From the NCBI GenBank assembly GCA_937922015.1, contig CAKZVB010000098.1, forward strand, positions 1 through 38,294: a DNA stretch of 38,294 bases, in the 5' to 3' direction. The position numbers and the translations under genes were made by a program. This DNA is from an uncultured Granulosicoccaceae bacterium (lineage in GTDB: Bacteria; Pseudomonadota; Gammaproteobacteria; Granulosicoccales; Granulosicoccaceae). The notes beneath the pieces are model-generated. The model was not told the origin of the DNA. It saw nothing but the letters and a program-made list of their open reading frames with translations, and searched no databases. Shown piece by piece: positions 6,584 to 14,623 of this stretch (positions within the stretch are counted from its first letter, which is position 1; the number at the start of each line of letters is the position of its first letter).

Positions 6584-9391
6584 ATGGTGACGATAGAACG
6601 ATTTCCGCAACTGCGTGATCCACGAATACCGGTTGCGCTGATATTATTCAGCTATCTGGTACTTGGCGTTACCACGCTCGGTTTTAATCGCAGCCCGTTG
6701 CAGATGCTCTTTGTGATTGCGATGGCCTGCAGCATTGATGTGCTGCTCTATCGTTTGGTTAACCGGCAGTGGCTGTTTCCGCTTAGCGCACTTATAACGG
6801 GTATGTCCCTGAGTATCTTGGTGAACTACGCACACGGCAGTCTATTGCCTGTAATACCGGTCTTTATGGCTATCGCTTCAAAGTACCTGATTACCTACCG
6901 TGGCCGACACGTCTACAATCCGGCCTTGTTTGGCATTGTCTCGGCGTTGTTGCTGGGTGGCAGCATGATGAGTGTGTCGCCGGCTTATCAGTGGGGTGGC
7001 TATCCGGCAATTGCCATGTTCATTGTTACCGCTGCCATCGTAACCTTTGTTCTAAAAATAAACCGGTTGGTTCTGGTGTTTTCCTTCCTTGGATTCTACA
7101 CCATTGCGTTGTGTGTTCGAGCCTGGCTTACACAGCACCATGTGCCCCCGCAGGTGTTGTTTATGGGGGCGTTAACGGCGCCGGCATTTTATCTGTTTGT
7201 TTTTTTCATGATTACCGATCCGGCTACTTCTCCGGTCAGCAGACGCGCGCAGTTTTTCGCCGCCTTTGCCATTGTCAGCATCGATTTTTATCTGCACACG
7301 CTTGAAAGCCTGTATACGTTTTTCTATGCCGCATTCATCTTTTTCTCGCTGCGGTTTGCCTGGCTGCACGCCAGAGACTGGTTGTCGGACCCTGTAAACC
7401 GGGTAGCACCGCTGGCGGCCATGAAACGTCTGGCTTGTGTGGTCTTGCTGGGTGTAAGTGGCTGGTTCTTTTCGCAGCAGTTGCAGGTGTTTGATCTGAA
7501 GAGGTCGCTCGATTTTAGACTCGTTTCAATTCCCGTAAGTCAGTCTGGACTGCAGGCCTCTGATGGTAAGGTGTTGTCTTTGGTTGACTCCAGAATTCAA
7601 CACATCGCCAAATGGGTTTTATCCGTTGGCGATGCGGTCGCTGTTGCCGACTACGATAACGATGGTCTTCAGGATATATTCCTGACTTACCCTTTAAAGA
7701 ACGCCGAACAACGCGGGGCGCTGTACAAGAACCTTGGTGAGTTCAGGTTTAAGCGTATTGATCTGCCAGCTATCACTGAAAGAATGGCAGACGAGAGAAG
7801 CGGTCTGCCGTCAGCGGCATTATGGTTTGACTATGATAACGATGCCGACGTCGATCTGTTTATTGGTATGGGCTACGGCAAAAACCTGTTGCTGCGTAAT
7901 AATCTGGCGGAAACCGGGCGTGCAGAATTTACCGATGTATCAACGAGTGTTGGCCTTGACGACTACTCCGTTACATTGACGGCCAATGCCTTCGATGCAG
8001 ACAATGACGGGCGTCTGGATTTACTGGTGGGCAACAGTCTGAATCCCTGGCTGCCTGACTACCCGGTGCCGACGAAACTCAATATATTCGATTTACCGCA
8101 GGCCGCCGATGAAGAAGATCGCCGCATGTTTAATTTTATGCACCGAACCTGGCACGATGCTGATAATGGTGGCGAAAATTATTTCTATAGCTACAACGGT
8201 AAACAATTCGAAAAACAGACAACAACGGCATCGGGCCTGAGCGGACACCGGTGGACAATAGACATTGGCACCGGCGATCTCGACAACGATGGTGACACGG
8301 ATCTATACCTTGCCAATGACTTTGGACCCGACGAGCTATTTCTAAACAGCGGTGGTCATTTTTCTCGCAGTAAAGGGCGGTTTTCCGGCGAGGCGGGTGC
8401 GGATACCTACAAGGGTATGAATGCCTCGGTTGCCGATTTTGACAACAACGGTTCCCTCGATGTCTATGTTTCAAATGTCCATGAGGCTCTGCAGGCCGAG
8501 GGCAGCCTGTTGTGGATGAACGATGGCAGCATGGCATCGTCGGGATGGCGTGCGTTAAGCGATCAGGCCAGTAGCAAAAACGCATTGAATGAACGCCGTT
8601 TTGGCTGGGGCGCTACGGCGGCTGATCTGAACCTCGATGGTCGGCAGGATCTGCTGCAGGCAAACGGAATGGTTGGTGATAAGTACGATAGTTTGTACGA
8701 AGGCTGCCCTGACTACTGGTATTGGAATGATCAAATTGCGCTCACCGGTCCCGACATACATGGTTACGCCGATCAGTGGGCCGATTTGCGCGGGCGCTGT
8801 ATATTCCCCGATGAGCCAGACCGTGTTATGTTGAATGAAGGACGTTATTTTGTTGATGTGGCAGCCGCCGCAGGCTGGCTGAATCACGATTCATCCCGAG
8901 GTATTGCTACCGCTGATTTTGACAATGACGGAGACCCTGATGTCATCGTTACACACCAGTTCAGTGAAGCGGCAATATATAAAAATGTCGCGAGCCATGA
9001 TCACCACTGGATAGGATTTGATCTTGTCGGCGATGGCCGCAGTTGCAATACTGATGCAATAGGCAGTCGGGTAACTATCACTCCAGTTAAATCAGATGAT
9101 CCTGCTGTTGATAGCGGTGACTGGACACAGCAAATCAGAGAGGTTGTCGCAAGCAATGGGTTTTCCTCGCAGAATGATTCACGGTTGCTGTTCGGGCTCG
9201 GTGAATACTCCGGATTGATCAATGTACTGATGAGCTGGTGTGGACAAACCCCCCGCGATTACCAACTGGCACCTGATCAATACCATCGCTTGCAGCAGTC
9301 GGCGCATATGGCCAAATTCGATGCAAAGCCATCACGGTTGACAGTACCGGTAACCCCTCTAACTTCAGAGTATCAAGTTGAATTACGCTGA
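6584..9391 (+). CDS. RnfD/NqrB-like membrane domain fused to VCBS/FG-GAP repeats and ASPIC/UnbV domain
   Basis: 935 residues in three parts. Residues 1-about 300 are eight to ten membrane helices resembling RnfD/NqrB, the flavin-carrying subunits of ion-pumping Rnf/Nqr complexes: TYRGRHVYNPALFG and the hallmark FFMITDPATSPVSRRAQ are visible. The Thr that carries covalent FMN in RnfD (SGAT motif, just before this segment) appears replaced (APAF), so the flavin may be absent. From about 350 to 790 there are seven Ca-loop repeats of the DxDxDG type (DYDNDG, DYDNDA, DADNDG, DLDNDG, DFDNNG, DLNLDG, DFDNDG), typical of a secreted beta-propeller. Residues about 805-905 match ASPIC/UnbV, as in CRTAC1-like proteins. 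The propeller is probably periplasmic. Its role in the operon is unknown. Its stop overlaps the next start. Confidence 0.8.
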   Translation: MVTIERFPQLRDPRIPVALILFSYLVLGVTTLGFNRSPLQMLFVIAMACSIDVLLYRLVNRQWLFPLSALITGMSLSILVNYAHGSLLPVIPVFMAIASKYLITYRGRHVYNPALFGIVSALLLGGSMMSVSPAYQWGGYPAIAMFIVTAAIVTFVLKINRLVLVFSFLGFYTIALCVRAWLTQHHVPPQVLFMGALTAPAFYLFVFFMITDPATSPVSRRAQFFAAFAIVSIDFYLHTLESLYTFFYAAFIFFSLRFAWLHARDWLSDPVNRVAPLAAMKRLACVVLLGVSGWFFSQQLQVFDLKRSLDFRLVSIPVSQSGLQASDGKVLSLVDSRIQHIAKWVLSVGDAVAVADYDNDGLQDIFLTYPLKNAEQRGALYKNLGEFRFKRIDLPAITERMADERSGLPSAALWFDYDNDADVDLFIGMGYGKNLLLRNNLAETGRAEFTDVSTSVGLDDYSVTLTANAFDADNDGRLDLLVGNSLNPWLPDYPVPTKLNIFDLPQAADEEDRRMFNFMHRTWHDADNGGENYFYSYNGKQFEKQTTTASGLSGHRWTIDIGTGDLDNDGDTDLYLANDFGPDELFLNSGGHFSRSKGRFSGEAGADTYKGMNASVADFDNNGSLDVYVSNVHEALQAEGSLLWMNDGSMASSGWRALSDQASSKNALNERRFGWGATAADLNLDGRQDLLQANGMVGDKYDSLYEGCPDYWYWNDQIALTGPDIHGYADQWADLRGRCIFPDEPDRVMLNEGRYFVDVAAAAGWLNHDSSRGIATADFDNDGDPDVIVTHQFSEAAIYKNVASHDHHWIGFDLVGDGRSCNTDAIGSRVTITPVKSDDPAVDSGDWTQQIREVVASNGFSSQNDSRLLFGLGEYSGLINVLMSWCGQTPRDYQLAPDQYHRLQQSAHMAKFDAKPSRLTVPVTPLTSEYQVELR

Positions 9392-10343
9392 CATAGCACA
9401 ATCCTGGTACCCGCTTGCTACCAGTCAATCACTCAAGCCGGGCACCTCGGTGCAGGTCGAGGCATTCGGTCGGCGGCTGGTACTGTTTCGAACCAGACAA
9501 CGGCAGCTCGGACTGATGCAACGCAACTGCGTGCACATGGGGGGTGACCTGAGTCAGGGAGCTGTGACTGATACTGGTATACGTTGTCCGATCCACAGCT
9601 GGGAGTTCTCAACCACTGGACAAATCACCGGCAATGCAAGATCGGACACAGGCAAAGCAAAATCCCCCTGCCAGACGGCCATCGTGTGTCAGGAAGCCAA
9701 TGGCGTTATACACGGCTACTTTGGTGATTCACCCGCTTTTGACTTGCCTACCGCACCAACGCCGGTGCTGACATCATCCGTATACACTTCAGATGTCCCT
9801 ATGCGCTATGACATACCGACTATTTTCGGCTTCGATACCGAGCATTTTGAAACCGTACACAAACGTGGCGTAGATTCACTAACAGTCTACCAGAATCACA
9901 AAGTTCATCTGGGCGCACGTGTACACGCCAGTGTCAACGGCCGGCGTTTCGGTGATCGTATAATGCGCGCCCTGGGTATGCGCAGCATTGAGCTGGATAC
10001 GGATTTCTGGGCCGCTAATATTTTATTTGGACAACACAGGCAAACCAATACCTTCGTTTTTATCTCCGGTATGCCTGTCAGTGAACACCTGACCCGGGTT
10101 TATGCATCTGTGATGCAGGAGCGTCCGTCCGGTGGCGTGGTAAAACAGCTAATCGGTCGGCTGCGTTTTGCGATGGCCAGGCCGGTAATACGTGCATTTA
10201 TTTCACAGGATGAAAATGCACTGTCGGGTGTGAGGTTTGATCCTGAATCACCTTATATTCTGTATGACTCCGCCATATACCAATGGCTTGATCATTATAA
10301 AACGCTGCCTCGTCTGTCGGACTGGCGTGCAGAAGAAAAATGA
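9378..10343 (+). CDS. second Rieske non-heme iron oxygenase (distinct subfamily)
   Basis: 321 residues. The Rieske cluster ligands are C51-x-H53 and C70-x2-H73 (CVHMGGD...CPIHSW). The catalytic iron site is D153-x2-H156-x4-H161 (GFDTEHFETVH). Sequence around the cluster and the aromatic-rich segment after it differ clearly from the first Rieske gene, with CPIHSW instead of CPYHGW, so this is not a recent duplicate; it looks closer to the KshA/DAF-36-like group that acts on sterol-like or other hydrophobic substrates, though that placement is uncertain. The start is TTG at 9378, overlapping the previous stop by 14 bases; the stop overlaps the next ATG (ATGA). It needs an external electron donor that is not encoded in the operon. 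Confidence 0.85.
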   Translation: MNYADIAQSWYPLATSQSLKPGTSVQVEAFGRRLVLFRTRQRQLGLMQRNCVHMGGDLSQGAVTDTGIRCPIHSWEFSTTGQITGNARSDTGKAKSPCQTAIVCQEANGVIHGYFGDSPAFDLPTAPTPVLTSSVYTSDVPMRYDIPTIFGFDTEHFETVHKRGVDSLTVYQNHKVHLGARVHASVNGRRFGDRIMRALGMRSIELDTDFWAANILFGQHRQTNTFVFISGMPVSEHLTRVYASVMQERPSGGVVKQLIGRLRFAMARPVIRAFISQDENALSGVRFDPESPYILYDSAIYQWLDHYKTLPRLSDWRAEEK

Positions 10344-11311
10344 AGCGCACTTTGTTTCTCAGTGCGGTCGGTGACCGGGTCCGTCTTAGCCGGCAGGCAG
10401 GCGAATTATCACAGCGGTACAGCGATCAGTTGCCGACGACGGCACAATTGAAGTCACTTGCAGAACAATATGATTTAAATACAGCAACGCTGGTGCTGGA
10501 GCAGTGTCTGCGCCACGATGTGCGGCATGGTGATTTCATCAGACAGGTTGAGCAGTCTGCACTGACGACATCGATAATTCACAAGCCACCCCGGCTGGTG
10601 ATCGTGCCCGGGCTCTATTACAAAGAGCATCCGGGCCTGGGCGGGGACGCCAATCTTATTTGCCAGATCGCCAGACAGTTTGGCATTGATGCAGAAGTAG
10701 TACCCACCAGAAGCCTGGGGAGTATTGAGGAAAACAGCGATATTTTGCATCACTATCTGCAGACCCGTAGCAGCGAGCCTTTCTGGCTGGCTTCGATAAG
10801 CCGGGGTGGCGCTGAAATTAAATGGCTACTATATAAACACACTACTGCAAGTTACCTTAAGAATTTACAGGGGTGGGTAAGCGTCAATGGCATCGTATGC
10901 GGTACCAGAGTGTTTGACAAAGTCCGGGAGAGCATTCTAATGCGGGGGCTGTTTCGTGCCATGGCGAGGCTCAATCGCATAAATCCTCTGCTGGTTGACG
11001 AGTTACACCATTCACGTAATCAATGGGCTGATACCCTATTGCCGGAGAATACTCAGTATATAAACGTTATTTCACTGCCCATGGATTGGGATATTACCGC
11101 ACCGGTACAGTCCCGCTACAAGCAGCTCTCACAGTACGGGCCTAATGATGGTGCAGTCGTATTAGGGGACTATTTATCAGAACCCGGATTGTGTTTTCCG
11201 GTTGTCGGCGCGGATCATCTAATGCGTCAGAGCAACCTTTCCACTATTTTTTATCGGCTTATAAATCATCTGCTGGTGAACCCGTCCCGCACTTCGGAAC
11301 AGAGAACATGA
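10340..11311 (+). CDS. alpha/beta-hydrolase-fold protein
   Basis: 323 residues. After an N-terminal helical region (1-80) an alpha/beta hydrolase core begins at RLVIVPGLYYKEHP (about 85-98), giving the oxyanion-loop strand. The nucleophile elbow is SISRGG (152-157), with S154 as the likely catalytic Ser and Ser instead of the usual first Gly of GxSxG. A late acid candidate lies in PMDWDITAPVQ, and GADHLMRQ provides the catalytic His. Substrate could be an ester, thioester or lactone; acyltransferase activity is also possible. The gene begins in an ATGA overlap with the second Rieske gene and ends in an ATGA overlap with the next. No signal peptide, so cytoplasmic. Confidence 0.78.
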   Translation: MKRTLFLSAVGDRVRLSRQAGELSQRYSDQLPTTAQLKSLAEQYDLNTATLVLEQCLRHDVRHGDFIRQVEQSALTTSIIHKPPRLVIVPGLYYKEHPGLGGDANLICQIARQFGIDAEVVPTRSLGSIEENSDILHHYLQTRSSEPFWLASISRGGAEIKWLLYKHTTASYLKNLQGWVSVNGIVCGTRVFDKVRESILMRGLFRAMARLNRINPLLVDELHHSRNQWADTLLPENTQYINVISLPMDWDITAPVQSRYKQLSQYGPNDGAVVLGDYLSEPGLCFPVVGADHLMRQSNLSTIFYRLINHLLVNPSRTSEQRT

Positions 11312-11907
11312 AAAGCGTTATAATTTTTTCACTATCGATAGCTGCATTCTTCCACAACAGCGTTTTCGCGCAAAATACCTATGAATCCGAAAGACAGGAG
11401 CTAAGGCAGCTGCTAAAGGTGATAGAAGACGGTATTAATGATAAGAGCGTCTCAGCCATTGAGCCCTATGTTAAGCCCAATACCGTCATGGTGTTTCAGG
11501 ATGCAGTCGTGACAAAAGGCATTGAGGAATTTTCGGACTATTTCGGGCGTATACTCGGCGCTGGTGATGCATTGATAACTGAAATGTCAGTTAAGGCGAC
11601 CATTGGAGCTCCGGCAGAATTCTATGGTGAAAACGTGGCGGTGGCGTTTGGCAAGCTTGATTCTACCTACACACTCAGAACCGGTAAAACTATTGATCTG
11701 GAAACGCAATGGACCACCACAGTGGTCAGACAAGCAGACACATGGAGCATTGCGTCGCTGCATTTTTCAAACAACCTGTTTAACAATCCCATCCTCAACA
11801 CAAGTAAACGATTAAACTGGATAATGGCAATAGCCGGTCTGTTGCTTGGTTTGTTGCTGATGTGGCTTTTCAAAAGACTTACTCGCAGGTCTGTAAGGCA
11901 GGATTGA
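11308..11907 (+). CDS. exported NTF2-like (SnoaL/DUF4440-type) protein with C-terminal membrane anchor
   Basis: 199 residues from ATG 11308, the start that overlaps the upstream stop. An N-terminal signal peptide (MKSVIIFSLSIAAFFHNSVFAQ) with a cleavage-like A-x-A/FAQ boundary precedes a domain of about 120 residues. That domain has the NTF2-like pattern: an N-terminal helix with DDGIND-like turn, VMVFQDAVVTKGIEEFSDYF, then strands ending WSIASLHFSNN. A C-terminal transmembrane helix (about 170-187) followed by KRLTRRSVRQD anchors it, predicting a periplasmic domain with a cytoplasmic basic tail. NTF2-like folds bind hydrophobic small molecules and some catalyse cyclisation or isomerisation. 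A periplasmic late step or product carrier is possible; none can be proven. Confidence 0.72.
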   Translation: MKSVIIFSLSIAAFFHNSVFAQNTYESERQELRQLLKVIEDGINDKSVSAIEPYVKPNTVMVFQDAVVTKGIEEFSDYFGRILGAGDALITEMSVKATIGAPAEFYGENVAVAFGKLDSTYTLRTGKTIDLETQWTTTVVRQADTWSIASLHFSNNLFNNPILNTSKRLNWIMAIAGLLLGLLLMWLFKRLTRRSVRQD

Positions 11908-11911
11908 TACT

Positions 11912-12817
11912 ATGGCAGGGCATAACATAACCGGAAAGCGACTGGACGCAGTAAATACAATACTATGTCTCGTAGTTCCCGGTAGTATGGTCGGTATGTT
12001 GTATGTCGCGTCGAATGTCGGATGGCTGGCGACTTTTGCAATCGGGTTAGTCTTTTCATTTTTGATGTTGACAAACTATGCGTTGATGCATGAGTCGGCT
12101 CACAATTATTTGCATAGTGATAAGCATTTAAATCAGCTTCTCGGGGCCGTTACCTCATGGCACTTTCCAATGTCCGGGAGTTTTCTTGCGCTTACGCATC
12201 AATTTCATCATCGCTGCAATCGTACCGACCATGAGATGTTTGATTACTACTATTCCGATGATAACAAGCTGGTAAAATTTGCACAGTGGTACGCGGTGCT
12301 GTTCGGTCTGCACTATCTCATTGTACCGATAGGCAGTCTGCTGGCGGCGATCGCGCCGGGTTTTTTCAATTTACCGGTTTTCCACAAAGCACGCTCGGCA
12401 AACAAACTATTTGCCAACATACGCGGGCGCCTGGTGTGGAGCATCAGGATAGAGGTGTTAAGCGGACTGATCTACTGGGTGATTCTCTGGCAAAGCCTGA
12501 ATCTGCATTTACCATCAGTGTGTCTCTTGTATGCGTGTGCAGGTTTTCACTGGTCCACACGTCAATATCTGACACACGCCTTTACGCCGAGAGATGTTCG
12601 CAACGGTGCGATAATCCTGCGTGCGGGAAAACTGATGCGTTTAGTGTTGCTCAACGGGAATTTCGATCTGGTCCATCACCAGAAACCACACCTGCCATGG
12701 ACACAACTGCCGCAGCACGCCACCGAGGGAGAGCCACATGTCAGTTTCTGGAAGCAATATCTGGCCATGTGGAAGGGGCCGCGCCCCAATCATGAGCCGG
12801 CACCGGTGCCCGAGTAG
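11912..12817 (+). CDS. membrane fatty-acid desaturase family protein (last gene of operon)
   Basis: 301 residues with four or more membrane helices and the three His clusters of membrane di-iron desaturases: HESAH at 60-64, HQFHH at 96-100 and HHQKPH at 255-260. These enzymes insert a double bond (or hydroxylate) in acyl chains using O2. It begins four bases after the upstream stop. The last 28 bases overlap, tail to tail, the end of the radical SAM gene on the other strand. As the only clear lipid-modifying enzyme of the operon besides the second desaturase in the opposing arm, it suggests an acyl-chain substrate. A carotenoid- or alkane-hydroxylating relative cannot be excluded. Confidence 0.85.
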   Translation: MAGHNITGKRLDAVNTILCLVVPGSMVGMLYVASNVGWLATFAIGLVFSFLMLTNYALMHESAHNYLHSDKHLNQLLGAVTSWHFPMSGSFLALTHQFHHRCNRTDHEMFDYYYSDDNKLVKFAQWYAVLFGLHYLIVPIGSLLAAIAPGFFNLPVFHKARSANKLFANIRGRLVWSIRIEVLSGLIYWVILWQSLNLHLPSVCLLYACAGFHWSTRQYLTHAFTPRDVRNGAIILRAGKLMRLVLLNGNFDLVHHQKPHLPWTQLPQHATEGEPHVSFWKQYLAMWKGPRPNHEPAPVPE

Positions 12818-14562
12818 TTATTTTTAACGGCTGTAGCCTTGTCTTTAACCATCACTACGGCCTGTGGCGGAAAATCTGCGATAGGGGTTAACGGTGAGTG
12901 TTCAATGTCCGGTGATTTCAGTGAGGTGTTTAAATCCCTGGAAAAGCGTTTATCGCACCATTTTCCTATTCGCTTTATAGCAGAGTGCAGGACGGGGTGC
13001 TGACTGATGCTCTGTTGTTGGTAGTTGAGCATATCGGCCCGTAGCGCGGAATCGTAGCGCAGTATACCTTTATAGAAAATCGCTGCATCCAGAGATACTT
13101 TGTTTATTATTAACTTTTCGCTGAGTTGCCATTGGTGCTCTGTGGCCTGAAGGCAATCCATTGTGTTGTGCTTCCAGTACGGCGAAACTGTGCGTTCATT
13201 TTGCATGGTCACCAGGCCAAAGCGTTGTCTGTTACTTTGGTTTAAAACAGGAACGTTGGCAACTCGTGTGGAGAAGGTCGCCAGAAAATGAAAATCAGGC
13301 GGATGGTTTTTCATGAAGTTGTAGGTGGCATCAATGGATTTCTGTGTTTCACCCGGGAAACCGACAATTAACGAAACCACCGTAGTCAATCCTACTCTGC
13401 GGCAATTATCCAGCGCTTGCGCGTTGCTATCTATCCGCGTTCGCTTATTCATATTGTTCAGTTGCTGCTGATCGCCGGACTCGATACCAATTTGAACCTG
13501 ATGAACCCCGGCCTTTTTCATTAGTCTTACAATAGATTCGTCGCAGAGGTCATCCGCTCTGGCGTAGCAAATCCACTTAACATTAACCTGTAACTCAATG
13601 AGTTTTTCGCAAAATTCGATCAGTCTTTTTTTGGGCATGGTGAATAAACTGTCAAGGCAGGTGATGAACTCCATGCCAATCTCGTTCTTATAGCTGAGCC
13701 AGTCCTCCGCCATCTTTGCAGCGCTCTTGGTACGAAATTTTGTATCGTCAAACAAAAAAGGGTAATTACAAAAAGAACACCGGTAGGGACAACCCCTGAC
13801 GCTTTCATAGTGAATCATTTTGTAGGTGCAGTCATGATCTATCTGAGATTGCCTCCAGTCCGGTCGCGGCAGATGATCCAGAGAGCGAGTGGGTGGCACC
13901 CCGCTATAGATAAACGTTGAAAGTGAGCGTTTTTCCAATCGTCCGGTAGGAGGTGGCTCCAGGGTATTAAAACCTGACTGTATCCAGTGACAGATCTGTG
14001 GTATCAGGTATTCTCCGTAACCAATTGCGATGAGATCTGCCAGAGAGTGACCTTGCCAGTTGTCGGCAATGGTGCTAACCATTGCTCCACCCAGAACAAT
14101 ATAGTTGTTGTCGCGATGTAGCCGCTCCAGAACGGGATCCAGTTCGCTCAGGTCTCTTAAAAAGGTGGTAGAGGCAAAAACTACGGCACAGGTGTTTAAT
14201 TTTGCTTCAATATTATTTTGACCACTAAACAGCTCGTCGTAGGTGGCAAATTCGACGGCAATACCATGCTCATGCAGAATTCCACTGAGCACAACTTCGG
14301 TGAGTTCAGGTGTATCAAAGTTCTCATTGGTTTCGAATACATGCCGTATTCTTTCATACAACGGGCTTTTGCGAACTTTCTGGCCTTTTCGATGAAGCTC
14401 GCTTAGTACCACCGGAAATGCCGTAGTAATTTTTATTTTTGTCTCAAGCCAGGTGTGTTCAGATGCCCGCCATTGGCTAAATTGTTTTTTAAGGGCAACA
14501 ACAAGTGAATGCTCTTTCAGGGTGAGAAATCCCCCGGTGATGATAAGCACCTTAGGCGGCAT
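12790..14562 (-). CDS. radical SAM protein with N-terminal B12-binding-like domain
   Basis: 590 residues. Cluster ligands C258-x3-C262-x2-C265 (RGCPYRCSFCNYPF) bind a [4Fe-4S] cluster that cleaves S-adenosylmethionine. The preceding region (about 90-200) has the Rossmann-like layout of a cobalamin-binding domain (YIVLGGAMVS, AIGYGEYLIPQ), but the DxHxxG cobalamin signature is not evident, so B12 binding is uncertain. Conserved SAM-barrel elements VQIGIESGDQ and GFPGETQ follow. Members methylate, cyclise or rearrange hydrophobic substrates. ATG at 14562. Downstream of and 61 bases from the second desaturase on the same strand, so probably one transcript. Its stop overlaps the end of the opposite operon. 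Confidence 0.85.
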   Translation of the reverse strand: MPPKVLIITGGFLTLKEHSLVVALKKQFSQWRASEHTWLETKIKITTAFPVVLSELHRKGQKVRKSPLYERIRHVFETNENFDTPELTEVVLSGILHEHGIAVEFATYDELFSGQNNIEAKLNTCAVVFASTTFLRDLSELDPVLERLHRDNNYIVLGGAMVSTIADNWQGHSLADLIAIGYGEYLIPQICHWIQSGFNTLEPPPTGRLEKRSLSTFIYSGVPPTRSLDHLPRPDWRQSQIDHDCTYKMIHYESVRGCPYRCSFCNYPFLFDDTKFRTKSAAKMAEDWLSYKNEIGMEFITCLDSLFTMPKKRLIEFCEKLIELQVNVKWICYARADDLCDESIVRLMKKAGVHQVQIGIESGDQQQLNNMNKRTRIDSNAQALDNCRRVGLTTVVSLIVGFPGETQKSIDATYNFMKNHPPDFHFLATFSTRVANVPVLNQSNRQRFGLVTMQNERTVSPYWKHNTMDCLQATEHQWQLSEKLIINKVSLDAAIFYKGILRYDSALRADMLNYQQQSISQHPVLHSAIKRIGKWCDKRFSRDLNTSLKSPDIEHSPLTPIADFPPQAVVMVKDKATAVKNNYSGTGAGS

Positions 14563-14623
14563 GGCTGACTACTTTGTGGAAAATTAAAATCAGACAACTC
14601 CCGGCTGTTCGGTAAACATGTTT

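Noticed and set aside
8136-8585. 149-codon minus-strand frame
   Set aside because: It is antisense to the VCBS-repeat coding region and Cys/Arg/His-rich as expected for a shadow frame.
7640-8940. Repeated GA(T/C)-rich motifs that could suggest a DNA repeat array
   Set aside because: They encode the DxDxDG loops of the VCBS propeller; spacing is irregular and there is no spacer/repeat structure, so not a CRISPR.
1415-12817. Idea that the operon is a known tambjamine/prodigiosin- or saxitoxin-type Rieske pathway
   Set aside because: The condensing and carrier-protein enzymes that define those pathways are absent; only the Rieske class is shared.
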